From Streptomyces ruber (GTDB lineage: Bacteria; Actinomycetota; Actinomycetes; Streptomycetales; Streptomycetaceae), in contig NZ_BMQK01000008.1 in assembly GCF_014648075.1 (NCBI RefSeq), positions 62,001-126,000 on the forward strand: DNA of 64,000 nt, given 5' to 3'. The notes beneath the pieces were generated by a model. It ran no database searches. It was not told the origin of the DNA and worked only from the letters and a program-made list of their open reading frames with translations. A program made the translations under genes and the position numbers. Shown piece by piece: positions 33,496 to 42,427 of this stretch; the first letter of the stretch is position 1, and every line of letters begins with the position of its first letter.

Positions 33496-34548
33496 TCAGG
33501 TGAGCTGGCGCAGGAGCCCCACGAACTGGCGCAGTTCCTCGCTGCGCTGCGGCGACAGCGGCTCGGGGTCGAAGTGTGCGATCCGGTTCCGGATATCGCG
33601 CACCCGGTCGAGCTGGTGCACGAACTGGACGCGGTTCACCCCGGCCCAGCCCAAGGTCTGCCAGTTCTGATCAGCTGCCGCGCACAGCTGTTCTTTGCGC
33701 TTCCCCTGCTTGGTTCGCTGATCACCGTCAAGCAGCATCACGTACTGGCCGAACATGAGGTCCGCGATCTTCCCGGTCTTTCGGTCGTCGCGCTGCACGG
33801 CACGAATGGCGTCCTCGCCTATCCTCGCGCCGAGACACTTGCGCAGCCGGAACTCGATTTCACCGACGACGAAGAACGGCCATGCGGTCGCGTCGAAACG
33901 CTGAGTGATGTCCGTGGCGGTGACGATGCCGCTGATACGCCCGTTGTGCGCTCTGACCAGTACGTACCCATGCTCACAGATATTGGGGAGCATGGCGAAG
34001 AAGTCATCGTGAGCGTGCGCTACCGGGGGATCCTCCACGATGGCGTTGGTCAGTGCGGTGTCCGCCCCTGTGGCGTACATCTTGGCGACCGACCGCCAGG
34101 TGACGACGCCTGCCACCGTGTACTGGTCCTCGAGGACCGGGACCTGCGAGTAGTTCTTCGTGTGCATGAGGTACGTCGCCTCGGTGAGGTCCGAGGCCGG
34201 AGTCACCGAGTCGACTCCGGCGTGGGCACACGGGAGATCACCGATCCGGAAGGGCTGCTGCGGCAGGGCACCGGGCAGGAGCCCCGCCTCGTCCTCCTGC
34301 TCCTCACCCGCGCCGTCCGCCTGATCCGCCGTCGTGGACTCCCGAGCCACGACATGGACTTCGGACTGGCTGCTGCAGGTGGCGAAGTACGGGAGGGTGG
34401 CGAGACCGACCTCCTTCAGCCTCTGCTCGATGTGCAGGATGGCCTGGTCGTTGCGGAAACGGGTGTTGAAACAGGTCAGGAACTCGACGAGCGGTACACG
34501 CCGGCCTTTCAGCGCCAGCAGTTCCTCGTCGGTGGGGGTCCGGAGCAC
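33496..34548 (-). CDS. CBS-pair protein with C-terminal HEPN-like domain
   Basis: A 350-residue intact protein. The N-terminal 75 residues (LLALKGRRVPLVEFLTCFNTRFRNDQAILHIEQRLKEVGL) are of unknown fold. Residues about 100-215 form a CBS pair: VDSVTPASDLTEATYLMHTKNYSQVPVLEDQYTVAGVV and AHDDFFAMLPNICEHGYVLV, then GRISGIVTATDITQRFD. CBS pairs normally sense adenine nucleotides. The C-terminus (about 215-350) is a helical HEPN-like domain with RNRIAHF at about 320-326, fitting the RxxxxH motif of HEPN ribonucleases. It suggests a ligand-gated RNase. It sits 7 bases downstream of the DUF262 gene, on the strand opposite to the Pgl genes. Function is inference; no such named pair is known to me. Confidence 0.7.
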   Translation of the reverse strand: MLRTPTDEELLALKGRRVPLVEFLTCFNTRFRNDQAILHIEQRLKEVGLATLPYFATCSSQSEVHVVARESTTADQADGAGEEQEDEAGLLPGALPQQPFRIGDLPCAHAGVDSVTPASDLTEATYLMHTKNYSQVPVLEDQYTVAGVVTWRSVAKMYATGADTALTNAIVEDPPVAHAHDDFFAMLPNICEHGYVLVRAHNGRISGIVTATDITQRFDATAWPFFVVGEIEFRLRKCLGARIGEDAIRAVQRDDRKTGKIADLMFGQYVMLLDGDQRTKQGKRKEQLCAAADQNWQTLGWAGVNRVQFVHQLDRVRDIRNRIAHFDPEPLSPQRSEELRQFVGLLRQLT

Positions 34549-34555
34549 GGCCGCG

Positions 34556-36364
34556 TCACCCGGCCTTCACTTCACGAAAGACGGTGCGCTTACCCATGGC
34601 CGACATGACCAGCTCGAGCAGTTGCTTTGATCTGCTCTGGTAGAACTGCTCGAAATCGCCGGAGTGCAGTGCGGCCGGGTCGATGAGGTGGGTACCGATC
34701 ACGTCGTCGAACCACTCGGGGCGCATGCCCGATTCGAGTGTGAGGGTCTTCAGGTACCCAGCGGGCGAGCCTGCCATGCTCTTGCTGGCTCGCAGCGACA
34801 GAGGGGTCTTGTTGACGATCGAGTTCGCCCTGCCGCTGTAGGCAGGGACGTTCTTGTCGATCCACGCCTTCGGGAAGACCTGACGCACGTCGACGCTGTA
34901 CTCGGCCAGACGCGCCGCGTTCAGAGGTGCCTCGGTGAAGTACCAGTCCACCGCTCCCTGCTTGACCAGGAGGGCGTAGATGCCCTTATAGGCAGCGCTG
35001 TTGCGGGTGCTGAGAGTGTCCAGCCGGTCGTCCAGGAAGGCTGCCTCGGCGATGGTGTCGGGCACCATCTCCGTGTGCCCCTGAAGCCGTTCGATGAGCT
35101 GCTCCACGTCGCGCGTGAAGCGGCTCTCCGTCGAACCGCCGTACATCTCGCCGAGCACCCCGCACCAGAACCACTGGGTGAGGAGCTCGTCGGCCGCCGT
35201 GGTGTCGGTCTCCTCGCCGAGGATGGTTCGTACGGCGGCCAGCGGCACGAGCTGGGTGCGGTACGGGAGGTCGGGGGCGCGCACGATGCACTGCCGCTCC
35301 AGGAAGGCGCCCACCCACTCGAACGCCTCCGTGACGCGTGGAGCGAGCAGGCTGAAGTCGGCGAGGGGCAGTTCCAGCAGGTCTCGGCGCTTGCACGACA
35401 CCGCGGCGCGCGGCTCCTGCCGCTTGCGCTCCCAGGTCCGGACGAGGGCCACGGCCTGGAGGAAATCGCTGCTGCTCAGTCCGTCCTCGACGCCGGCCTC
35501 CATACGCCCGAAGACGGGGTACGAGGACGCCAGGCCCTTCTTGATGTCGAGCCAGACGTCGGGCAGCTTGTAGTAGTCGCCGTGCTGGGTCACGTAGTCC
35601 TGGTTGCCCGCATAGGTGGCCGTTAGCAGTTCGAAGACGTTGAGCGGCACACCACCCGTGTTCACCCGTTCAAACACGGCACAGACCGCGTCCATCGTCG
35701 TGGAAGCCGCCAGTTTGATCATCGGCACCTGGAAGGACTGCATGCGGCTGAGCACGTACTGCTGGAACTGTCCCCACAGTCCCCAGTTCGTGACGTCGAC
35801 CTTCACGTATTCCTGGTGCCAGGCGTTCACCCGCTGCGTGTCGAAGACGAAGTGCAGCGGGAAGTAGCCCGCCGCGCACTCGCCCTCGACGGTCGTCAGG
35901 TCGACGATGTCCCTGCGGTTGAACCCGGTCTTCAGGATCCGGTCCTCCGGCACCGACACGATTGCGTCGTCACGGTCGGACGGCGGCCCGATGGCCTTGG
36001 CGATGTCGATGTAGTACCAGCGCCGCAGCTCCTTGCCCCGGGCGTCAACCGTTTCGACCGGACGGTCCCGGTGCAGTGCCTGGAAGAGAGAGGTCAGCCG
36101 CTGCTGGCCGTCGAGGAGCAGGAGATCGGGCACCCTGGCTTGTGCGTCCTCGGCACCCTTGAGTGTCCGGGTACGGAACGGTGACGTGCCGTTGGTCTGC
36201 AGCGCCATCACCACGCCGAGCGGATAGTCGAGCGTCACCGTTGCGATGAGCGCCCTGATGCGTTCGTCGTCCCACTTCCACTCACGCTGGAAGTCCGGGA
36301 GCTGCAGGGCGCCGGATGCGACGTCCGCGAGGGCGTCGCTGAGTTTCAGACTGTCGAGTGCCAC
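34556..36364 (-). CDS. DUF262-family protein with degenerate HNH-like C-terminus
   Basis: A 602-residue intact protein. The N-terminal DUF262 (GmrS-like, ParB-type fold) domain has LPDFQREWKWDDERIRALIATV (about 22-43), PDLLLLDGQQRLTSLFQALH with the DGQQR motif, and AVCAVFERVNTGGVPLN. In GmrSD-like enzymes this part binds or hydrolyses NTPs. The C-terminal part looks like the DUF1524/HNH half: YSVDVRQVFPKAWIDKN and then NSIVNKTPLSLRASKSMAG. Where family members usually have HHIFP, residues 494-495 here are Arg-Gln, so the nuclease site looks dead. It is the first gene of a two-gene operon with the CBS-HEPN gene, divergent from brxD. Confidence 0.8.
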   Translation of the reverse strand: MALDSLKLSDALADVASGALQLPDFQREWKWDDERIRALIATVTLDYPLGVVMALQTNGTSPFRTRTLKGAEDAQARVPDLLLLDGQQRLTSLFQALHRDRPVETVDARGKELRRWYYIDIAKAIGPPSDRDDAIVSVPEDRILKTGFNRRDIVDLTTVEGECAAGYFPLHFVFDTQRVNAWHQEYVKVDVTNWGLWGQFQQYVLSRMQSFQVPMIKLAASTTMDAVCAVFERVNTGGVPLNVFELLTATYAGNQDYVTQHGDYYKLPDVWLDIKKGLASSYPVFGRMEAGVEDGLSSSDFLQAVALVRTWERKRQEPRAAVSCKRRDLLELPLADFSLLAPRVTEAFEWVGAFLERQCIVRAPDLPYRTQLVPLAAVRTILGEETDTTAADELLTQWFWCGVLGEMYGGSTESRFTRDVEQLIERLQGHTEMVPDTIAEAAFLDDRLDTLSTRNSAAYKGIYALLVKQGAVDWYFTEAPLNAARLAEYSVDVRQVFPKAWIDKNVPAYSGRANSIVNKTPLSLRASKSMAGSPAGYLKTLTLESGMRPEWFDDVIGTHLIDPAALHSGDFEQFYQSRSKQLLELVMSAMGKRTVFREVKAG

Positions 36365-36602
36365 GCTGTGTCTTTTCGTCTCGGACCGAGCAGTGCGTCA
36401 CCGCCCCCTCACGGCGGTGAACATGCCATTGCAGCAACGGTGTTGACGGTAGTCAAGCCTGTTTCACTCTTCTCAGCGCCGGTGCCGGATACGAGAGCCG
36501 CCACCCTCGGTTCGCACCGCGGTCCGCGCTGCCGTCCCATGCATCCCGTATTGCCGTGCCGGTTGCCGGCACCCGACTTCCGGCCGATGGGCAACTGTTC
36601 GG

Positions 36603-37939
36603 GTGAGTACAGACAGCCCTGGCCGAAACGGACCCGTCAGTGCCGCTCGGCGCCGTGACGTGATCGACGCGCTGCGCCGGGGAGCCGTTCCCGAGAACGG
36701 ACTCGACCTGCTGGCCACCGGCCTGGACCGCTTCCAGGAGGCCCTTGACGCAGAGCTGAACAGCGTCGCATCGGGCGCGTCGGTGTTCAAAGCGGTGCGC
36801 GGCGAATACGGGGCGGGCAAGACGTTCTTCGCACGCTGGCTGGGCGAGCGCGCCAAGCGGCGCAACTTCGCCGTCGCCGAGATCCAGGTCTCGGAGACCG
36901 AGACGCCGCTGCACAAGTTGGAAACCGTCTACCGTCGGCTCACCGAAAGGCTGGCCACCCCAGGTTTTCCCCGAGCGCGCTCCGCCCCGTCGTCGATGCC
37001 TGGTTCTACGCCCTTGAGGAGGATGCCCTCGCCGCGGACACAGCGGAGAAGGATCTGTCCGCAGAAGTGGAACGGCTGATGACGGCCCGGCTCACCGAGG
37101 TGTCCCGGCACGCTCCGTCGTTCGCGGCGGCGATGCGGGGATACCGTACGGCTCTCGAGTCGAGGGACGAGGCCACCGCTTCGGCCGTCATGGCCTGGCT
37201 GGGTGGTCAGCCGCACGTAACCGCGGCGGCCCGCAGGTCGGCCGGGGTGCGCGGTGACCTCGACCACTTCGGCGCCCTCGGATTCCTGCAGGGGCTGCTC
37301 ACCGTGCTGCGCGACTCCGGGCACGCAGGCCTGTTCGTCGTACTGGACGAGGTGGAGACCCTGCAGCGGGTCCGCTCCGACGCCCGTGACAAAGCTTTGA
37401 AGGCCCTGCGCCAGCTCATCGACGAGGTGCACTCCGGGCGGTTCCCCGGCCTGTATCTGCTGATCACCGGCACACCGGCGTTCTACGACGGTCGGCAGGG
37501 CGTGCAGCGGCTCGCTCCACTGGCCCAGAGGCTGGCCACCGACTTCACCACGGATGCGCGGTTCGACAACCCGCGGGCCGTACAGCTCAGGCTGCCGGGC
37601 TTCACTCTCGACTCGCTGGCCGATCCTGGGCTGACCATCCGGGACCTGTACGCATCCGGGTCTCCGGCAGCCGAACGCATCAAGGGCACCGTAGACGACT
37701 TCTACGTCGCCGATCTGGCGGAAGCCGTGAGCGGAACCCTGGGAGGCAAGGCGGGCGTCGCGCCGCGCTTGTTCCTGAAGAAACTCGTCGGCGACGTCCT
37801 GGGCCGGGTGGACCAGTTCGAGGACTTCGACCCGCGTGACCACTACGCGCTCACAGTAGGCGCTTCGGAACTGACCGAGACCGAACGCAGCGCCGCGGCG
37901 ATCAACAGTGCTGACGACGTCGAGCTGGACCTTCCGTGA
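36603..37939 (+). pseudogene. brxD: brxD (BREX ATP-binding protein), one frameshift
   Basis: GTG 36603 begins VSTDSPGRNGPVSAARRRDVIDALRRG. The Walker A region is SVFKAVRGEYGAGKTFFARWLG (about 60-80), the BrxD/DUF2791-type P-loop. A one-base loss in the C-run near 36968 shifts the frame, after which PVVDAWFYALEEDALAADTAEKDL continues. The Walker B region is AGLFVVLDEVETLQRV, and LYLLITGTPAFYDG follows, as in this AAA family. The natural protein would be about 445 residues. It ends with a GTGA overlap to brxHI. BrxD is a type 2 BREX component of unknown mechanism. The break leaves about 120 intact N-terminal codons. Confidence 0.85.
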
Positions 37940-40064
37940 GCGATGTACCGCCCGACCCGACGGACCTGCTCCACCCGGGACTGATCCACCACATCGTGAA
38001 CGCTTTGGGCCGGCCCCGTTTGCGCCCCCTCCAGGAGGAGTCGATCGCCCCGTTGAAGAACGGTGCCGACGCCGTGCTGATCGCCCCCACCGCCAGCGGG
38101 AAGACAGAGGCCGCGTGCTTCCCGCCGCTGTCACGGATGGCTCAGGAGAACTGGGAAGGCACCTCTGTCCTCTACGTCTGCCCTCTCAAGGCGCTGCTCA
38201 ACAACCTCCTGCCCCGGCTGGAGACGTACACCTCCTGACTCGGACGCACGGCCGCGCTGCGGCACGGCGACATCGCGCACTCCCTCCGCAGACGCGTCCT
38301 GCGCGAACGCCCGGATCTGCTGCTGACCACTCCTGAGTCCCTGGAAGCCATGCTGGTCAGCTCGAACGTCGACCACCGCGCCTTCTTCTCCGGGCTGCAG
38401 GCGATCGTCGTCGACGAAGTGCACGCGTTCGCGGGCGACGACCGAGGATGGCATCTCCTGGCCGTGCTGGAACGGCTGGAGCGAGTGGCCGGACGCCCTG
38501 TGCAGCGCGTCGGCCTGTCCGCGACCGTCGGCAACCCGAAGGAGTTGCTCACCTGGCTGCAGGGGGCGAAGGCCGGGCAGCGCACGGCACGGGTTATCGC
38601 CCCGCACCTCGACGCACAGAAACCGCAGCTGCCTCCTCCGGGTGACATCCAGCTGGACTACGCGGGGTCCTCCCCAACGCCACCACAGTGATCGCGGCCT
38701 TGCATCGAGATGAGAAGCGACTGGTGTTCTGCGAATCGCGCAAGCAAGTCGAGGAACTCGGCGCCGCGCTGCGCGCCAAGGGCGTGACCACCTTCCTGTC
38801 CCATGCGTCGCTGTCCACGGACGCGCGGAGACGAGCTGAGGAAGCCTTCGCGGAGGCCCGCGACTGCGTCATCGTCTCGACCAGCACCCTGGAACTAGGT
38901 GTCGACGTCGGCGACCTTGACCGAGTCGTTCAGATTGATGCGCCGAGCACGGTGGCCTCGTTCTTGCAGCGCCTGGGCCGCACCGGCCGACGGCCGGGCT
39001 CCAGCCGCAACTGTCTGTTTCTGGCCACCGACGATTCCAGCTTCCTGTCCGCGGCGGCACTCCTGCTGCTGTGGTCGCGTGGCTGGGTGGAACCGGTCAT
39101 CGCCCCTCCGGAGCCTCAGCACATCGCTGCGCAGCAGGTGCTCGCGCTGTGCCTGCAAGAGCATCGAGTCGGCAGCCAGTTGTGGCAGGAGTGGTGGAGA
39201 GGTCTCGCTCCCTTCGACCGTTCCGCTGAGTTGATCGTGCGCCACCTGGTCAAGAAGGGTTTCCTGAAGCAAGACGGTGAGCTGCTGTTCATCGGTCCTG
39301 AGGCCGAAAAGCGTTTTGGCTTTCGGCATTTCATGGACCTGACCGCGGTTTTCACAGCTGCTCCGGAGTTTACCGTTCTGTCGGGCCGGACCGAGATCGG
39401 TACGACCGATCCCGCGTTACTCACGGAGGAAGTCGTCGGTCCACGCCGACTGCTGCTCGCCGGACGCAGTTGGCAGGTGACATACATCGACTGGTCACGC
39501 CGACGTTGTTTCGTCGAGGCAGTGGAAGGTGGTGGCCGGGCTCGCTGGGGTGGTGTCGGCCTGACCCGCACCGCGTCGTACGACCTGACACGGGCCGCCC
39601 GCGAACTCCTGCTCGGCGCTACTCCTTTGGTCGGGCTTACACGTCGCGCGGGAAACACGCTCAGCCGCCTACGGGAGGAGAACGAGGAAGTGGTGCACCA
39701 CGGCGCGACCGTCATCGTGCGGGGCGGGCGCGACGCGAACGTACGGTGGTGGACGTGGGCAGGACACCGCGCCAACGCCACCCTTGCCGCGACCCTCTCC
39801 AGCGTCGCTGATTCCCAGCAACGCCCTACGGACGCTTACGTCCGTTTGCGCGAAGACGTCACCTCGCATGAGTGGAGAAAGGCGATCGCGGACGCGGCCG
39901 ATCACCTCCGCCTCCCCGCAGTGGACTCCCGCGCACTCAGCGGGTTGGGATTCAGCGCAGCGCTCCCGCCGCGTCTCGCCGAAGCTACGATGGCCAACCG
40001 GCTGGCCGATCTTAGAAGCGCCGATTCCGTTCTGCGGGAAGCTGTCACATTCACCGTCAGGTGA
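37936..40064 (+). pseudogene. brxHI: brxHI (Lhr-like DEAD/DEAH helicase), one nonsense and one frameshift
   Basis: GTG 37936 overlaps the brxD stop. Helicase motifs: Q-like PRLRPLQEESI, motif I VLIAPTASGKTEAACFP, Ia VCPLKALLNN, Ib TTPESLEAML, II IVVDEVHAFAG, III GLSATVGN, V STLELGVDVGD, VI QRLGRTGRRPGS. An in-frame TGA at 38236 replaces a codon that should be TGG (YTS-stop-LGRTAALRHGD). A one-base loss in the G-run at about 38665 then shifts the frame before LPNATTVIAALHRDEKRLVF. The intact protein would be about 710 residues, and the rest of the helicase is undamaged. It also contains one TTA codon (39417), rare in Streptomyces. It is the last gene of the Pgl locus. Confidence 0.85.
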
Positions 40065-40454
40065 TGAAGGCAGTATGCACTGGCATAGGTTTCGATTTAC
40101 TCACTCGAAACAGCACGTGGTCATGGATTATGTGTCTTCCCCCTGCGCAATCGTCGCTGCGCCCGTTCAGAACCGAGCCGCGACCGCGACGAACCACCAG
40201 AATGCCGTGGAACCACCAGAATGCCGTGAGCGTTAGCGTCCGCACTGCGGCCCGCAGTCTGCGGCGGACCGGAAACACGTGCACCCGCTGCCCCCCCTGG
40301 GGCCTTCTCCTGGCCACCCGATCGTCACTGAGCGCCACAACCCACGCGTGACCAGTTGCAGAGGCGAGGGTTACCGTTCAGGTCGGACCCCGAGGGGAAG
40401 CACCTGGACGAGCCTTACAGGTGTTGCACCTGATCGGGTGCTTCACCGTTGACA
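40065..40454. other. Intergenic region between the Pgl locus and rnpB
   Basis: About 390 bases with no convincing gene. The only structure seen is a 19-bp tandem duplication at 40191-40228 and, from about 40230, ordinary high-GC DNA again. It holds the right border of the low-GC island. Confidence 0.5.
40191..40228. repeat. 19-bp tandem duplication between brxHI and rnpB
   Basis: GAACCACCAGAATGCCGTG is present twice, exactly head to tail. No matching copy is seen at the left end of the island, so this is not supported as an attachment site. Confidence 0.85.
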
Positions 40455-40874
40455 GGCAGACGAGTCGGGCTGTACGCCGGGTTCTGTTCCGGAGGGTCCT
40501 CGCGGACCGTCCGGCGACGGCCATCCATCTAGGGCCGACGTTGCCGCCGGCCTCGTGCGGTCTACCCGCGGACTCGGGCGGGCAGCCCTCGAACGTCCGC
40601 GCAGGAGCGCCTCCGTATCCGGGAAGCGATCCCTTTTGACCTTGCTCCGGGTGGGGTTTACCTAGCTGCCCAGGTCACCCTGGGCACTGGTGGTCTCTTA
40701 CACCACCGTTTCACCCTTACCCAGTGCCTGAGCACCGGGCGGTCTGCTTTCTGTGGCACTGTCCCGCGGGTCACCCCGGGTGGCCGTTAGCCACCACCCT
40801 GCCCTGTGGAGCCCGGACGTTCCTCGGGAAGCCCTCAAGGGACTCCACGCGGCCGCCCGCCCGGCTCGTCTGCC
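40455..40874 (-). ncRNA. rnpB: RNase P RNA (type A)
   Basis: Catalytic RNA that trims tRNA 5' leaders. On the minus strand the ends pair as P1: GGCAGACGAG (40874-40865) with CTCGTCTGCC (40464-40455), a perfect ten-bp helix. Conserved core sequences follow: GAGGAACGTCCGGGCTCCAC, then AGGGTGGTGGCTAACGGCC, GACAGTGCCACAGAAAGCAG, GGGTGAAACGGTG, AAGAGACCACCAGTGC and AGATGGATGGCCGTC. The last core part, ACAGAACCCGGCGTACAG, holds the 3' strand. The length of about 420 bases fits high-GC actinobacteria. It marks the chromosomal side of the island border. The ends are estimated from the P1 pairing. Confidence 0.96.
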
Positions 40875-40932
40875 GTGCCGACCATGGTACCGGGCGTCCG
40901 GTCCCCCTCGCCGCCGGTGTCGGCGCCGCAGC

Positions 40933-41510
40933 TCAGAGGAAGTCCGCTGTGTCCAGTTCGAAGGCGAACGGCTCGGGCAGAGCGACCGGCTTGCCGAAGG
41001 GCAGGGTGCGGTGCTGGCGGTAGTCGCCTCTCTCCGGGTCGCTGAACAGCGTGATGGACGAGTACTCGCGGTCGACCAGCAGGTACAACGGGATGCGGCC
41101 ATGGGCGTAGCAGCGTCGCTTGGCGTCGCGGTCGGCCTGCGGCCTGGTGGACGTGACCTCGACCACCATGGCCACGCCTTCGCAGGGCATCCAAGGGTCG
41201 GAACCCCTGTAGAGCCGGAGCTTCCGCGGAGCGAAGGTGCCGTCCGGGATCACGTGGTCCGCTGGGCAGGCGCTTCCGCCGTCCACCCGCAGGCCTTTGT
41301 TCCGGAGAACTGCATGTCGGTCCGGGAACGCCGGTACACCTGCATCAGGATCAGCTCGATGTGGTCCTCGTGCTCCCCGTCCGGCGGCGGTGTCACAACG
41401 ATCTCCCCCTCGATCAGCTCCGCCCGGAAGCCCTCCGGCGTGTCCAGGGCGAGGAAGCCCTCCAGCAGGACGTCTTCCTGTGTGAGCGGCTCGTGGGCCA
41501 TGGCAGTCAT
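40933..41510 (-). pseudogene. Uma2-family (DUF820) endonuclease gene, one frameshift
   Basis: The Uma2 family has the PD-(D/E)XK nuclease fold. The first part (MTAMAHEPLTQEDVLLEGF to RSRTDMQFSG) holds FRAELIEGEIVVTPPP, with its conserved Glu. The frame then breaks by a one-base loss near 41310, so the next part reads NKGLRVDGGSACPADHVIPDG with PADHVIPD, the metal-binding Asp region. The last part contains VAMVVEVTSTRPQADRDAKRRCYAHGRIPLYLLVDREYSS with the E-x-T core and the conserved K and YLLVD strand. The intact protein would be about 190 residues. ATG 41510 has GGAGG upstream. Uma2 genes are very common in Streptomyces; their role is unknown. Confidence 0.82.
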
Positions 41511-41669
41511 GTCACGCCCCTCCTTCTGTCGCCGGTCAGACTGAGACATCAGCGGGCCGCCTGTCCGTGAGATCGAAACCGTTATCTCGATCGTGGCACA
41601 CGGGCCCGTGGGCCGTCAGGCACGCGCGCCCGCCGCTTGACCCCGCCGCAGCGTCGGGCCCCTCTTGAC

Positions 41670-41686
41670 CTTGACACAGTGACAAG
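41670..41686. promoter_or_regulatory. MerR-type operator-like inverted repeat
   Basis: CTTGACA-CAG-TGACAAG, one mismatch from a perfect inverted repeat, preceded by TTGACC. It lies about 30 bases before the first gene of a HEAT/MerR operon. MerR proteins bind such repeats between widely spaced -35 and -10 boxes. Confidence 0.5.
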
Positions 41687-41716
41687 CCCTTCACTGCCGT
41701 CGGGGAGGTGGTCCCG

Positions 41717-42421
41717 ATGACCATGCAGGGACAGGACAAGGACACGGAACAGGACACGATGGCGAGGCGAGCCCTTCGCGGGCTGGAGGACGGCGACGCG
41801 TCGGTGCGGCTGCGGGCGGCGCTGACGGTCGGTACGGATCCGGATCCGGGGTTCGTCGGCGCGCTCGTCGAGCGGTGCGCGGTCGAGCCCGAGTTCTCCG
41901 TGCGCGAGATGCTGACGTGGGCGCTCACCCGTCATCCGGCGTCCGGGACGGTGCCGGCGCTCATCGGCGAGCTTGGTTCGGCGCGTGCCCAGGCGCGGAG
42001 TCAGGCGCTGCACACGCTGTCCAAGATCGGCGACCGGCGGGCGTGGCCGGCGATCACGCGGGCGCTGCTGTCCGACGCGGACGACGAGGTGGCGCGGAGT
42101 GCCTGGCGGGCGGCGGTCGTGCTCGTGCCCGAGGAGGAGGTATGCGAGCTGGCCGATGCGCTGGTGACGCAGCTCGGGCGCGGTGGGCGCGAGACGCAGC
42201 TCAGCCTCAGCCGGGCGCTGGTCGCGCTCGGTGAGGTGATGCTGCCGGTTCTGCGCGCCGCGACGACGGGTACCGCCCCTCATGTGCGCCGGCACGCGAT
42301 CGCCACGGAACGGCTGTTCCGCGACCCGGACGCCGGGTTCGAGTTCGCGATCGAGGAGGCGAAGCGCATCATGGCCCTCGGTGATCACGGCACGGCTCGC
42401 ACAACCGGCCAGGAGGAATGA
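41717..42421 (+). CDS. HEAT-repeat protein
   Basis: A 234-residue all-helical protein. It is built from tandem helical pairs of the HEAT/PBS-lyase type, for example ARRALRGLEDGDASVRLRAALTVGTDPD, ALIGELGSARAQARSQALHTLSKIGD and ITRALLSDADDEVARSAWRAAVVLV. Such scaffolds bind proteins or modify others. It is followed within six bases by a MerR-HEAT gene that shares its repeat type, so the two products may interact. ATG 41717 with GGGAGG eight bases upstream is preferred over GTG 41708. Confidence 0.82.
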   Translation: MTMQGQDKDTEQDTMARRALRGLEDGDASVRLRAALTVGTDPDPGFVGALVERCAVEPEFSVREMLTWALTRHPASGTVPALIGELGSARAQARSQALHTLSKIGDRRAWPAITRALLSDADDEVARSAWRAAVVLVPEEEVCELADALVTQLGRGGRETQLSLSRALVALGEVMLPVLRAATTGTAPHVRRHAIATERLFRDPDAGFEFAIEEAKRIMALGDHGTARTTGQEE

Positions 42422-42427
42422 CCCGCG

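Noticed and set aside
26351..40454. A prophage, integrase or complete mobile element carrying the defence genes
   Set aside because: No integrase, transposase, terminal inverted repeat or matched attachment repeats were seen in or around the region.
40753..41544. A plus-strand frame over rnpB and the Uma2 gene
   Set aside because: Explained by antisense of the RNase P RNA and of the Uma2 frames.
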